Source: Ornithinimicrobium flavum
GTDB lineage: Bacteria; Actinomycetota; Actinomycetes; Actinomycetales; Dermatophilaceae
NCBI RefSeq assembly: GCF_004526345.1
Contig: NZ_CP038213.1
Span: forward strand, 372,001-436,000
Reading direction: 5' to 3'
DNA length: 64,000 nucleotides
The notes below the pieces were generated by a model. It saw only the letters and a list, made by a program, of their open reading frames with translations. It was not told the DNA's origin and made no database searches. Below are positions 29,078 to 38,404 of the stretch, in pieces. The position numbers were made by a program, and so were the translations under genes. Every line of letters begins with the position of its first letter. The first letter of the stretch is position 1.

Positions 29078-29114
29078 GGGGCCGTGGCGGACGTCCCCTG
29101 TCCGCCACGGCCCC
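29078..29114 (+). terminator. Terminator hairpin after clpB
   Basis: A perfect 15-bp stem: GGGGCCGTGGCGGAC (29078-29092) and its complement (29100-29114), with a 7-base loop. No T-run follows, as is usual for intrinsic terminators in this GC range. Confidence 0.8.
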
Positions 29115-29126
29115 TAGCGTGGGCCC
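29115..29126 (+). promoter_or_regulatory. Leaderless -10 promoter abutting the clpB terminator
   Basis: TAGCGT (29115-29120) begins at the base after the terminator stem and lies 6 bases before ATG 29127. Confidence 0.5.
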
Positions 29127-30128
29127 ATGGACACGCGCGCACCCCTCGACCCCGACAGCGACCTCGGCAGGTGGCTCCTGGGCACCGACCCGGCCCTGCG
29201 CTGGCAGGTGCAGCGTGACCTGCTCGACGCCCCCGAGGAGGTCTGGCGGGCGACCCGGGCGCGGGTGACCACCGAGGGGTATGCCGCGCGCCTGCTGGCG
29301 CTCCAGGACGAGGACGGGCAGTGGGCCGGCGGCGCCTACTTCCCCACGAGGAACGACCCGCGGGCGGAGGTCGGGGACGCCAACGAGGGTCAGCCCTGGG
29401 TGGCCACCACCTGGTCGCTCAGCGCGCTGCGCGAGTGGGGGGTGCCCGCCGAGGCCCTCGGGAACACCGCGGAGCGGTTGCGGGAGCACGCGCGCTGGGA
29501 GTACGACGACCTGCCCTACTGGGGCGGCGAGGTCGACGTCTGCATCAACGCCTGGACCCTGGCGAACGGCACCTGGCTGGGCACCGACGTCAGCTCCCTG
29601 GCGGCCTGGTTCCCCGAGCACCAGCTGGCCGACGGCGGCTGGAACTGCGAGTGGGTGGAGGGTGCCACGGCGTCCTCCTTCCACTCCACCCTCAACGCGC
29701 TCGAGGGTCTGCTGGAGCGCGAGGAGCGGGGCGCGCCGCCCCAGGAGCGGGAGCAGCTCCGGCCGGCCCGGCACCGCGGTCAGGAGTACCTCCTCGAGCG
29801 ACGCCTCCTGCGCCGGCGCTCCACCGGTGAGCTGGTCGGGGACTGGGTCACCCAGCTCGGCTACCCTCCCCGCTGGCGCTACAACGTGCTGCGGGCCCTC
29901 GACGTCTTCCGGCGTGCGGCCGTCCTGGACGGCACGGCGCCCGACCCGCGGCTGCAGGAGGCGGTCGACGCCCTGCGATCGCTGCAGGGGCCGGACGGGC
30001 GATGGGTCCAGCAGGCCCACCACGAGGGGCAGGAGTGGTTCCCGGTCGACGTGCCGGTGGGCAACCCCTCGCCGTGGCTGACGCACGCGGGGCTGCGCGC
30101 TTTGCGTTGGTGGGACGGTCGCGGCTGA
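29127..30128 (+). CDS. Terpene-cyclase-like alpha/alpha-toroid protein
   Basis: A 333-residue protein with the alternating-helix and Trp/Gln pattern of squalene/hopene cyclase and prenyltransferase toroids (RLLALQDEDGQWAGG, QLADGGWNCEW, ALRSLQGPDGRWVQQ). It is about half the size of a squalene-hopene cyclase and lacks the DxDD catalytic motif, so a single toroid barrel with unknown ligand or enzymatic role is more likely. It is transcribed from its own leaderless promoter. Confidence 0.7.
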   Translation: MDTRAPLDPDSDLGRWLLGTDPALRWQVQRDLLDAPEEVWRATRARVTTEGYAARLLALQDEDGQWAGGAYFPTRNDPRAEVGDANEGQPWVATTWSLSALREWGVPAEALGNTAERLREHARWEYDDLPYWGGEVDVCINAWTLANGTWLGTDVSSLAAWFPEHQLADGGWNCEWVEGATASSFHSTLNALEGLLEREERGAPPQEREQLRPARHRGQEYLLERRLLRRRSTGELVGDWVTQLGYPPRWRYNVLRALDVFRRAAVLDGTAPDPRLQEAVDALRSLQGPDGRWVQQAHHEGQEWFPVDVPVGNPSPWLTHAGLRALRWWDGRG

Positions 30129-30150
30129 GACCTCCTGAGGTTCGGCACAC

Positions 30151-30205
30151 GTTCACCCCTCCTTCACCCAACCCGCCTCGGCGGGACACCCTCTCTCCCT
30201 AGCGT
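30151..30205 (+). promoter_or_regulatory. PHO box and -10 box of the first pst operon
   Basis: GTTCACC (30151-30157) and CTTCACC (30162-30168) form a direct repeat with the 11-base period of actinobacterial PhoP boxes. A TAGCGT -10 hexamer follows at 30200-30205, 31 bases after the box. The second pst operon has the same arrangement and spacing. Confidence 0.75.
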
Positions 30206-30305
30206 TCCCGGTGGTTGGCAGCGCGGCCGGCACCCGCCGACTGCCGGGTCCTCCCGGCAGGAGCGCGCCACCGCCATCCAGACACCCCTGAGAGAGGTTC
30301 CACCC

Positions 30306-31321
30306 GTGAAGCTGCACCGTTCTGCACCGGCCGTCGCCCTGGCGATGACCGCTTCGCTCGCGCTCGCCGCCTGCGGCGACGACACCACCACCGGTGACGA
30401 GGCTGCCGCAGCGGCCGACGGGACCGCCGTCGCCGCCGGGGACGACGGGTCCCAGGACGGCGGGGCGCTGTCCGGCGACATCGCCGTCGACGGCTCCTCC
30501 ACCGTCACCCCCCTCACCGAGCCGGCCGCCGAGCTGTTCATGCAGGAGCACGCCGACGTCCGCATCGCGGTGGGGACCTCCGGGACCGGCGGAGGCTTCG
30601 AGAAGTTCTGCAACGGCGAGACCGACATCTCCATGGCCTCACGACCGATCAAGGAGGAGGAGGTCGCGGCGTGCGAGGCGGCCGGGATCGAGTACGAGGA
30701 GCTGGGCGTCGCCAACGACGGGCTGGCCGTGGTGGTCAACCCGGAGAACGACTGGGCCGGCTGCCTCACCGTGGAGGAGCTCAACGCCGCCTGGAAGGAC
30801 GGCTCCGAGGTCACCGACTGGTCCGGCATCCGTCCCGACTTCCCCACCGAGGAGCTCGAGCTCTACGGCCCCGGCACCGACTCCGGCACCTTCGACTACT
30901 TCACCGAGGCGGTGAACGGTGAGGAGGGCAACATCCGCCAGGACTACAACGACATCGGGGAGGACGACAACGCCGCCATCCAGGGCGTCGCCGGTGGCAC
31001 CGGCGCGATGGCCTTCATCCCGCTGACCTTCGCCCTCGAGGCCGGGGACAGCGTCAAGATCCTGGAGATCGAGAACGAGACCGGCGAGTGCGTGGCCCCC
31101 TCCGCCGAGACCGTGCAGGCGGGCGACTACACCCCCTGGCCCGCGAGCTGTTCATCTACCCCAAGGGCGAGGCGGTCTCGACCAAGCCCGAGGTCAAGGC
31201 GTTCGCCGAGTTCTACGTCGAGAACTCCGACCAGATCGCCGACGCGGCCGGATTCATCGCGCTGACCGAGGAGCAGAAGCAGGCCGCCCTCGAGCAGATC
31301 GCCTCCCTCGGCGGTCGCTGA
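30306..31321 (+). CDS. pstS: Phosphate-binding lipoprotein PstS, SphX-like type (frameshifted)
   Basis: High-affinity phosphate receptor anchored outside the membrane. It has a signal peptide with lipobox LALAAC (Cys23), an acidic Ala-rich linker, and binding loops VDGSSTV, GTSGTGGGFEKFC and DISMASRP, the pattern of SphX-like PstS rather than mycobacterial PstS. At about 31132, in a C5 run (TACACCCCCTGG), one base is missing; the conserved C-terminus (RELFIYPKGEAVS, then a helical end) continues in the minus-one frame to 31321, giving about 338 residues once repaired. GTG start behind GAGAGG. Most likely a homopolymer sequencing error. Confidence 0.85.
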
Positions 31322-31365
31322 CCCTCGCGTCACCCGCCCGCGACCAGGACCGCGCAAGGACCAGG

Positions 31366-32346
31366 ATGAGCACCATCACGCGACCCGGACCCGTCCCCGG
31401 AGGACGGGCCGGGACGGGGCTCTCGCTCCGGGCGAGCTCGCCCCGGTGGGGGGAGAAGGCGGTCGTCGGATGGCTCCTGCTCTGCGCCGCCTTCTCGGTC
31501 CTGGTCACGGTGGGCATCGTCCTGTCCCTGGTCCCGCCCACGGTGGAGTTCTTCCGCCGGGTCGCCCCCTGGGACTTCTTCTCCACCGACTTCTGGGCCC
31601 CCACCAACGCCGGCAACCCCGGCTTCGGGGTGCTCAGGCTGGTCGTCGGCACCCTCAACGTGACGTTCTGGGCCCTGCTCATCGCCATCCCGGCAGGCCT
31701 CGGGGCCGCCATCTACCTCAGCGAGTATGCGAGCTCCCGGTCCCGGCGGGTGCTCAAGCCCGTGCTCGAGGTCCTGGAGGGCGTCCCGACGGTCGCCTAC
31801 GGCTTCTTCGCCATGACCTTCGTCACCCCGCTGCTGCGAGAGTTCTGGCCGACCTTCCTGCCCCGCAAGCTGGGCGAGCCGCCCGGCATCTTCTCGGCCG
31901 CGTCGGCGGGACTGGTCATGGGGGTCATGATCATCCCCACGGTGGCCTCCATCTCGCAGGACGCCATGAGCGCCGTGCCCTCCGGGTTGCGGCAGGCGGC
32001 CTACGGGCTCGGCTCGACCCGGATGCAGGTGGCGACCAGGGTGGTCGTGCCGGCGGCGCTGTCGGGGATCGTCGCCAGCTTCGTGCTCGGGATCTCCCGG
32101 GCCATCGGCGAGACGATGATCGTGCTGCTGGCCGCGGGCGCCTCCGCCAACCTCACCTTCTGGCCGAACGACTCGGTGCTGACGATGACGACCTTCATCG
32201 CCCGGACCTCCACGGGGGACATCGGGCACGGCACGACGACCTACTACACGATCTTCGCGGTCGGCGCCCTGCTCTTCGTGATGACCTTCGTCATGAACAT
32301 GATCAGCATCGCCCTGGTCCGCAGGTTCCGGGAGACCTACGAGTGA
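31366..32346 (+). CDS. pstC: Phosphate ABC transporter permease PstC (operon 1)
   Basis: Inner-membrane permease subunit, 326 residues, with six main helices after an about 35-residue cytosolic N-terminus. The ABC permease coupling (EAA) loop reads [21 protein letters not shown] and is followed by [14 protein letters not shown]. The sequence [17 protein letters not shown] is a typical PstC channel segment. It lies between pstS and pstA, and its stop overlaps the pstA start (GTGA). Confidence 0.93.
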   Translation: MSTITRPGPVPGGRAGTGLSLRASSPRWGEKAVVGWLLLCAAFSVLVTVGIVLSLVPPTVEFFRRVAPWDFFSTDFWAPTNAGNPGFGVLRLVVGTLNVTFWALLIAIPAGLGAAIYLSEYASSRSRRVLKPVLEVLEGVPTVAYGFFAMTFVTPLLREFWPTFLPRKLGEPPGIFSAASAGLVMGVMIIPTVASISQDAMSAVPSGLRQAAYGLGSTRMQVATRVVVPAALSGIVASFVLGISRAIGETMIVLLAAGASANLTFWPNDSVLTMTTFIARTSTGDIGHGTTTYYTIFAVGALLFVMTFVMNMISIALVRRFRETYE

Positions 32347-33290
32347 GCACCTCCACCACACCCAGGCTGAACGGCCCCAACCGCACCGGGGTCGCGGCCG
32401 CCCGGCGCGCCACCGAGCTCGGTCTGGACGGCAGCGGCCGCAGAGGCTCGTGGAAGGGCGGTGCCTTCCGCGCTCTGCTGGTGCTGTGCCTGATCCTGGC
32501 CTTCGTCACCCTGCTGGCCGTCATCGTCCAGGCTTTCGTCCGGGGGCTGCCCAGGCTGGACCTGGACCTCATCACCGGGATGCCCTCGACGCTGGACCGC
32601 GAGACCTCCGGCATGCAGTCCGCGATCTTCGGCACGATCTACGTGATGGCCGGCGTGATCGTCACCGTGGTCCCGATCGGCGTGTCCGCCGCCATCTACC
32701 TCGAGGAGTTCGCCGACCACTCCCGGTGGTGGGTCCGCTTCATCGAGCTGAATATCCAGAACCTCGCGGCCGTGCCCTCGATCGTGTTCGGGATCCTCGG
32801 CCTGGCCTTCATCGTGCGCGGCCCGCTCAGCCTCGGGCCGGTGGCCTACGCCGGCTCCCTCACCCTGGCGCTCCTCGTGCTCCCTACCGTCATCCTGGCG
32901 GCCCGGGAGGCGATCCGGGCGGTCCCCAACAGCCTGCGCCTGGGCTCCCTGGGGCTGGGAGCCACCCAGTGGCAGACGATCTGGCACCACGTGCTGCCCG
33001 CGGCGGTGCCCGGGATCGTCACCGGCACCATCCTGGCCCTGTCCCGTGCGATCGGCGAGACGGCACCCCTGCTGCTCGTCGGCGCGACCGTCTTCGTGAC
33101 GTACAACCCCGACGGCTTCTTCGACGGCGCCTACACCGTCCTGCCCGTCCAGGTCTTCCAGTGGGCCGTCCGCCCCCAGGAGGAGTTCCGCGTCCTCGCG
33201 GCCGCAGGCATCATCGTGCTGCTGGGCGTCCTGCTGGCGATGAACTCGCTGGCCATCTGGATCCGCCAACGCTTCACCCGCGAGCTGTGA
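32343..33290 (+). CDS. pstA: Phosphate ABC transporter permease PstA (operon 1)
   Basis: Second permease subunit, 315 residues; GTG 32343 overlaps the pstC stop. It has six helices, an N-terminal cytosolic segment of about 45 residues, the EAA loop [20 protein letters not shown], and [17 protein letters not shown], diagnostic of PstA. The gap to pstB carries a hairpin and a good ribosome site. Confidence 0.93.
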   Translation: MSTSTTPRLNGPNRTGVAAARRATELGLDGSGRRGSWKGGAFRALLVLCLILAFVTLLAVIVQAFVRGLPRLDLDLITGMPSTLDRETSGMQSAIFGTIYVMAGVIVTVVPIGVSAAIYLEEFADHSRWWVRFIELNIQNLAAVPSIVFGILGLAFIVRGPLSLGPVAYAGSLTLALLVLPTVILAAREAIRAVPNSLRLGSLGLGATQWQTIWHHVLPAAVPGIVTGTILALSRAIGETAPLLLVGATVFVTYNPDGFFDGAYTVLPVQVFQWAVRPQEEFRVLAAAGIIVLLGVLLAMNSLAIWIRQRFTREL

Positions 33291-33305
33291 GAGGCCCGCG
33301 CCCTC

Positions 33306-33325
33306 CCGTCGGCCTCCGCCGACGG
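33306..33325 (+). other. Hairpin between pstA and pstB (operon 1)
   Basis: A perfect 8-bp stem CCGTCGGC/GCCGACGG closes a CTCC tetraloop. It lies upstream of the pstB ribosome site GGAAGGAG (33333-33340) and may adjust pstB expression or mRNA stability. Confidence 0.5.
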
Positions 33326-33349
33326 TCCCGACCGGAAGGAGCCGCTCCC

Positions 33350-34192
33350 GTGAGCGCCAGCACCGTCACCCCGCCCCGCAGCCTGCCGGGCCGCGACACC
33401 CCCGACCATCCCGCGGCGGTCATGGAGACCCGCGGGCTCAACGTCCACTACGGCGGTTTCCACGCCGTGCACGACGTCGACCTGGCCTTCGGCCGGCACG
33501 AGATCACCGCCCTCATCGGCCCGTCGGGGTGCGGCAAGTCCACGGTCCTGCGCTGCCTCAACAGGATGAACGACCTGGTCCCCGCAGCCCGCGTGGAGGG
33601 CTCGGTGCTCTACCACGGCCAGGACGTCTACGCCCCCGAGGTGGACCCGATCGAGGTGCGCCGCCGGATCGGGATGGTCTTCCAGAAGGCCAACCCCTTC
33701 CCCAAGTCGATCTACGACAACGTGGCCTACGGCCCACGGGTGACCGGTATGAAGGTCGACAGCATGGACGACCACGTGGAGAGGTGCCTGCGGGGCGCCG
33801 CCCTGTGGGACGAGGTGAAGGACAAGCTGAAGGAGTCCGGCTACTCCCTCTCCGGAGGTCAGCAGCAGCGCCTGTGCATCGCCCGCGCCATCGCCACCGA
33901 GCCGGACGTCATCCTCCTGGACGAGCCGTGCTCGGCCCTGGACCCCATCGCCACCGGGGCGGTCGAGGACCTCATGCTCGACCTTCGCCAGGACTACACC
34001 CTCATCATCGTGACCCACAACATGCAGCAGGCGGCCCGCATCTCGGACCGGACCGCCTTCTTCACCGCGCGACCCGACGAGACCACGGGCAACCGCACCG
34101 GGCTGCTCGTCGAGTACGACAAGACCTCGACGATCTTCGAGAACCCCTCGGACAGCCGGACGGAGGACTACATCTCGGGCCGCTTCGGCTGA
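33350..34192 (+). CDS. pstB: Phosphate ABC transporter ATPase PstB (operon 1)
   Basis: Energises phosphate uptake. The 280-residue form begins at GTG 33350 after a good ribosome site; an in-frame ATG at 33422 ([11 protein letters not shown]) would give the usual PstB length and a canonical N-terminus, so the 24-residue extension is uncertain. Visible are Walker [11 protein letters not shown]-loop [18 protein letters not shown], signature [16 protein letters not shown], Walker [14 protein letters not shown] and the C-terminal SGRFG ending typical of PstB. Confidence 0.94.
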   Translation: MSASTVTPPRSLPGRDTPDHPAAVMETRGLNVHYGGFHAVHDVDLAFGRHEITALIGPSGCGKSTVLRCLNRMNDLVPAARVEGSVLYHGQDVYAPEVDPIEVRRRIGMVFQKANPFPKSIYDNVAYGPRVTGMKVDSMDDHVERCLRGAALWDEVKDKLKESGYSLSGGQQQRLCIARAIATEPDVILLDEPCSALDPIATGAVEDLMLDLRQDYTLIIVTHNMQQAARISDRTAFFTARPDETTGNRTGLLVEYDKTSTIFENPSDSRTEDYISGRFG

Positions 34193-34215
34193 CGTCAGGG
34201 GTGGTCACCACCGAG

Positions 34216-34244
34216 CCGACCGTGCCGGGACCCCGCACGGTCGG
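34216..34244 (+). terminator. Hairpin after the first pst operon
   Basis: Arms CCGACCGTGC (34216-34225) and GCACGGTCGG (34235-34244) pair perfectly around a 9-base loop. The stem ends one base before the second PHO box, separating the two operons. Confidence 0.7.
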
Positions 34245-34245
34245 G

Positions 34246-34300
34246 CTTCACCTGTTGTTCACCTCGGTGTCTCCTGCCTGACACGATCGGGTCCTACGGT
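34246..34300 (+). promoter_or_regulatory. PHO box and -10 box of the second pst operon
   Basis: CTTCACC (34246-34252) and GTTCACC (34257-34263) form an 11-base-period direct repeat; TACGGT (34295-34300) follows 31 bases later. The half-site order is swapped relative to the first operon, but the distance to the -10 box is identical. Confidence 0.75.
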
Positions 34301-34386
34301 GAGCGGCGGCCAGCGACGTCCGTCGTGCGCCTCGGCACAGGCCTGGCGCGCGTCCGACCGCCGTCCAGCAACCGGAGAGGACCTGC

Positions 34387-35478
34387 GTGCTCCACGAGCG
34401 TCGCGCCCGGGCCCGGCTTCTCGCCGCGATCCTGCCCCTGACCCTGCTCGCCGCCTGCGGCAACGACGACCCGACCGGCATGCTCGCCGAGGGTGGCGGA
34501 GGCAGCCTCGAGGGCGACATCAAGGCGTCCGGCTCCTCGGCCCAGGAGGCCGCCATGACGGCCTGGATCGCCGGTTACCAGGGGGAGCAGCCCGGTGTCC
34601 TCGTCCAGTACGACGCCATCGGGTCCGGCGGAGGGCGGGAGAACCTCATCGCCGGGGCCACCGACATCGGCGGCACCGACGCCTTCCTCGACGAGGAGGA
34701 GCGGGAGGCGGTGAAGGAGAGGTGCGGCCCCCGGGGGGCGCTCCACGTCCCGGTCTACATCTCCCCGATCGCGCTGCCCTACAACCTGCCCGGCGTCGAC
34801 GACCTGCAGCTCACGCCGGGCACCCTCGCCCGCATCCTGGACCAGAAGATCACCACGTGGGACGACCCGGCGATCGCGCAGGACAACCCGCAGGCCGACC
34901 TGCCGGACACGCGCATCACCGTGGTCCACCGGTCCGACGACTCCGGCACCACGGAGAACTTCCTCGAGTACCTCGCCGCGGCCGCCCCGCAGGAGTGGCC
35001 GCACGAGGTCGACAAGGCGTGGCCGGTCCCGGCCGAGGCCGCCCCCCAGAACACCGGGGTCATCCAGGTCGTCAACGCCACCGAGGGGGCCATCGGGTAT
35101 GCCGACGCCTCGGTCGTCACGGGGGACGCCGTCGCGATCGGGGTCGGGGAGGAGTTCGTCACCTTCTCCCCCAAGGCGGCCGCCCGGGTCGTGGACGCCT
35201 CCGATCCGGTCGACACCGGGCTCGAGGGGGACCTGGCCCTGGAGCTCGCGCGGGACACGACCGCGTCCGGTGCCTATCCCATCGTCCTGGTGTCCTACCT
35301 CGTGGCCTGCACGCACTACGAGCGGCCGCAGCGGGCCGAGCTGGTGAGGGACTTCCTGTCCTACATCGTCTCGGAGGAGGGCCAGCGCGCCGCTGCGGAC
35401 GCGGCCGGGTCCTCACCGATCTCGGACTCCCTCCGGGAGCGTGCCCTCGCCCTCGTCGACACGATCCAGGGAGGCTGA
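34387..35478 (+). CDS. pstS: Phosphate-binding lipoprotein PstS (operon 2, actinobacterial type)
   Basis: Extracytoplasmic phosphate receptor of 363 residues, with signal peptide and lipobox LLAAC (Cys24). Binding loops SGSSAQEAAM, AIGSGGGRENL, ATDIGGTDA and HRSDDSGTTENFLEYL match the classical mycobacterial/streptomycete PstS, unlike the SphX-like receptor of operon 1. The GTG start follows GAGAGGACC. It is probably co-transcribed with pstC, which starts 3 bases after its stop. Confidence 0.94.
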   Translation: MLHERRARARLLAAILPLTLLAACGNDDPTGMLAEGGGGSLEGDIKASGSSAQEAAMTAWIAGYQGEQPGVLVQYDAIGSGGGRENLIAGATDIGGTDAFLDEEEREAVKERCGPRGALHVPVYISPIALPYNLPGVDDLQLTPGTLARILDQKITTWDDPAIAQDNPQADLPDTRITVVHRSDDSGTTENFLEYLAAAAPQEWPHEVDKAWPVPAEAAPQNTGVIQVVNATEGAIGYADASVVTGDAVAIGVGEEFVTFSPKAAARVVDASDPVDTGLEGDLALELARDTTASGAYPIVLVSYLVACTHYERPQRAELVRDFLSYIVSEEGQRAAADAAGSSPISDSLRERALALVDTIQGG

Positions 35479-35481
35479 GCG

Positions 35482-36438
35482 ATGGCTCCGGCACCAGGCA
35501 CCGCCCCGGCGCGCGAGCGGCGCGGCATACCGCCCCGAGCGCCCCGCCGGCCAGGGGACGTCCTGTTCTCCGGCGCCTCGCTGGGCTCCGGCATCCTCAT
35601 CCTGCTCGCGCTCGCCGGCGTCGCCTTCTTCCTCGTCCAGCAGGCGATCCCCGCGCTCACGGCCGACCCCGAGGACGTCACCGGCGAGGCCGGGTTCGGC
35701 GGATACATCTGGCCGCTGGTCTTCGGCACCGTCGTGAGCTCCCTCATCGCCATGCTCGTGGCGACGCCGGTCGCGGTGGGGATCGCCCTGTTCGTCTCCC
35801 ACTACTCGCCGCGCCGGGTGGGTGCGGTCGTCGGATTCGTGGTCGACCTCCTCGCGGCCGTGCCCTCGGTCGTCTTCGGTATGTGGGGACTCGCGGTCTT
35901 CGCCCCCATGCTGGGTCCGCTCTACGGCTGGCTGGAGCGCAACCTGTCCTTCATCCCCGTCTTCGGCGAGGCCTCCGCGACCGGGCGCACCATCCTCACC
36001 GCCTCGCTCGTGCTGGCCGTCATGATCCTGCCGATCATCACCTCGGTCTCCCGCGAGGTCTTCCTCCAGACCCCGCGGCTGCACGAGGAGGCCGCGCTCG
36101 CGCTCGGCGCCACCAAGTGGGAGATGATCCGCACGGCCGTGCTGCCGTTCGGCATGCCGGGGGTCATCGGCGGCACCATGCTCGGACTGGGGCGGGCCCT
36201 GGGCGAGACGATGGCCGTCGCCATCATCCTCGCGCCCGGGGCCTTCAGCTGGAACCTGCTGGGCAGCGGCAACAAGACGATCCCCTCCGAGATCGCCCTC
36301 AACTTCCCCGAGGCGGCCGGGCTGCGCCTGTCCGAGCTCATCGCGGCCGGTCTGGTCCTGTTCGTCATCACCCTGGCGGTCAACATGCTCGCCCGGTGGA
36401 TCGTCGCCCGCCGCGCCGCCTTCTCAGGAGCCAGCTGA
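35482..36438 (+). CDS. pstC: Phosphate ABC transporter permease PstC (operon 2)
   Basis: Permease of 318 residues with a Pro/Arg-rich cytosolic N-terminus, six membrane helices, channel segment LLAAVPSVVFGMWGLAVF, the coupling loop RLHEEAALALGATKWEMIRTA and GRALGETMAVAIILAPG. It shares little beyond family motifs with the operon 1 PstC. Its TGA shares a base with the pstA ATG (TGATG). Confidence 0.94.
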   Translation: MAPAPGTAPARERRGIPPRAPRRPGDVLFSGASLGSGILILLALAGVAFFLVQQAIPALTADPEDVTGEAGFGGYIWPLVFGTVVSSLIAMLVATPVAVGIALFVSHYSPRRVGAVVGFVVDLLAAVPSVVFGMWGLAVFAPMLGPLYGWLERNLSFIPVFGEASATGRTILTASLVLAVMILPIITSVSREVFLQTPRLHEEAALALGATKWEMIRTAVLPFGMPGVIGGTMLGLGRALGETMAVAIILAPGAFSWNLLGSGNKTIPSEIALNFPEAAGLRLSELIAAGLVLFVITLAVNMLARWIVARRAAFSGAS

Positions 36439-37580
36439 TGAGCACCCCGTTGCAGGTCACCCCCTCCGGTCCCCGCTCCCGCCGCAAGGACCACGAGGGC
36501 GTCGTCGCCTCGTCCGTCCGTCCGACGACCGGTCGTCCGGCCCTCGTCCTGGCCGGCGGCGCCGTGCTGCTCGCCGTGGTGCTCCGGCTGCTCGACGTGC
36601 ACGTCGGGGCCGCGGTCGCCGCGGGCTGCGCTGCCTACCTCCTGGGGGTGTACGTCGTCTACCGCGCCCTGGGCGGGCCCCGGGTGGCGGTCGACCAGCT
36701 CATGCGCGGCCTGGTCCACCTGGCCTTCGCCCTGGCCGTCCTGCCGCTCCTGTCGCTGCTGTGGACCGTGATCACCCTCGGGTCGGGCCGCGGCCTGGAC
36801 CTCTCCTTCCTGTGGCAGACCATGAACGGCGTGACCGGGGTGCACGACCAGGCCTACGCCGAGGGGTCCGCCCCGTTCGTCGGCGGCGCCTTCCACGCGA
36901 TCGTCGGCACCCTGGTCATCACCGGGCTGGCCACGCTCATCTCGGTGCCCATCGGCCTGTTCACCGCCATCTACCTGGTGGAGTACGGCCGGAGCGGACC
37001 GTTGGCCCGCTGGATCCGCTTCTTCGTCGACGTCATGACCGGCATCCCCTCCATCGTGGCCGGGCTCTTCGCCTTCGCCCTCTTCGCCTCGGTCTTCGGC
37101 CTGCGCGACGCCAAGATGGGTCTGGCCGGCGCCGTGGCGCTCTCGGTCCTGATGATCCCCACCGTCGTGCGCAACAGCGAGGAGATGCTGCGGATCGTGC
37201 CGGCCGAGCTGCGCGAGGCGGCGCTCGCCCTGGGCGTGCCCAAGTGGCGCACGATCGCCAAGGTGGTGCTGCCCACCGCGGCCTCCGGCCTGGCCTCCGG
37301 TATCACCCTGTCGATCGCCCGGGTGATCGGGGAGACCGCCCCGCTCCTCGTGGCGGTCGGCTACGCCCGGGCGCTGAACTGGAACCCGCTCGAGGGCCCG
37401 ATGAACACGCTGGCGGTCTATGCCTACTTCATGTTCACCAAGCCGCTCAGCCCGGCGGTCCGCGACCCCAGCCTCGAGCGGGCCTGGGCCGCCGCCCTGC
37501 TGCTCGTCCTCATCGTCGTCGCCCTCAACCTCACCGCCCGGCTCATCGCCAAGATCTTCGCGCCGAAGACCGGCCGCTGA
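36438..37580 (+). CDS. pstA: Phosphate ABC transporter permease PstA (operon 2)
   Basis: Permease of 380 residues, longer than the operon 1 copy (315). The extra length is an N-terminal region with two additional hydrophobic segments (about 32-70) before the usual six-helix core. The core shows [17 protein letters not shown], coupling loop [20 protein letters not shown] and [18 protein letters not shown]. Such long PstA forms are common in actinobacteria. Start ATG 36438 is coupled to pstC. Confidence 0.93.
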   Translation: MSTPLQVTPSGPRSRRKDHEGVVASSVRPTTGRPALVLAGGAVLLAVVLRLLDVHVGAAVAAGCAAYLLGVYVVYRALGGPRVAVDQLMRGLVHLAFALAVLPLLSLLWTVITLGSGRGLDLSFLWQTMNGVTGVHDQAYAEGSAPFVGGAFHAIVGTLVITGLATLISVPIGLFTAIYLVEYGRSGPLARWIRFFVDVMTGIPSIVAGLFAFALFASVFGLRDAKMGLAGAVALSVLMIPTVVRNSEEMLRIVPAELREAALALGVPKWRTIAKVVLPTAASGLASGITLSIARVIGETAPLLVAVGYARALNWNPLEGPMNTLAVYAYFMFTKPLSPAVRDPSLERAWAAALLLVLIVVALNLTARLIAKIFAPKTGR

Positions 37581-37605
37581 CCCCCTGCATCGGAGAGCAT
37601 CACCC

Positions 37606-38385
37606 ATGTCCAAGCGCATCGACGTGAAGAACCTCGACATCTACTACGGGGACTTCCACGCCGTGAAGAACGTCACGATGACCATCGAGCCCCGCTCGGT
37701 CACCGCCTTCATCGGGCCCTCCGGCTGCGGCAAGTCGACCTTCCTGCGGACCCTGAACCGCATGCACGAGGTCATCCCCGGGGCCCGTGTCGACGGCGAG
37801 GTCCTCATCGACGGGCAGAACCTCTACGCCAGGGGTGTGGACCCGGTCGAGGTGCGGCGGCAGGTCGGGATGGTCTTCCAGCGCCCCAACCCCTTCCCGA
37901 CGATGTCGATCAAGGAGAACGTCCTGGCCGGGGTGCGGCTGAACTCCCGGCGCATCTCCGCCAAGGCCGCCGACGAGCTCGCCGAGAGCGCGCTGCGGGG
38001 CGCCAACCTGTGGAACGAGGTGAAGGACCGCCTCGACAAGCCCGGTGCCGGCCTGTCCGGCGGTCAGCAGCAGCGCCTGTGCATCGCCCGCGCCATCGCC
38101 ATCCAGCCCGAGGTCATCCTCATGGACGAGCCGTGCTCGGCCCTGGACCCCATCTCCACGCTGGCGATCGAGGACCTCATCAACGACCTCAAGACCGACT
38201 ACACGGTCGTCATCGTCACCCACAACATGCAGCAGGCCGCCCGCGTCTCGGACCGGACCGGCTTCTTCAACCTGGAGGCGACGGGCCGTCCGGGCGAGCT
38301 GGTCGAGTACGACACGACCCAGACCATCTTCAACAACCCCGCCCAGAAGGCGACCGAGGACTACATCTCCGGCCGCTTCGGGTGA
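37606..38385 (+). CDS. pstB: Phosphate ABC transporter ATPase PstB (operon 2)
   Basis: A 259-residue PstB of canonical length starting [15 protein letters not shown]. It has Walker [11 protein letters not shown]-loop [19 protein letters not shown], signature [14 protein letters not shown], Walker [14 protein letters not shown] and ends SGRFG. The region around the signature and the C-terminal half is close to the operon 1 PstB, while the N-terminal half is more different. No phoU follows. Confidence 0.96.
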   Translation: MSKRIDVKNLDIYYGDFHAVKNVTMTIEPRSVTAFIGPSGCGKSTFLRTLNRMHEVIPGARVDGEVLIDGQNLYARGVDPVEVRRQVGMVFQRPNPFPTMSIKENVLAGVRLNSRRISAKAADELAESALRGANLWNEVKDRLDKPGAGLSGGQQQRLCIARAIAIQPEVILMDEPCSALDPISTLAIEDLINDLKTDYTVVIVTHNMQQAARVSDRTGFFNLEATGRPGELVEYDTTQTIFNNPAQKATEDYISGRFG

Positions 38386-38404
38386 GGCACGACATACTGA
38401 CGGT

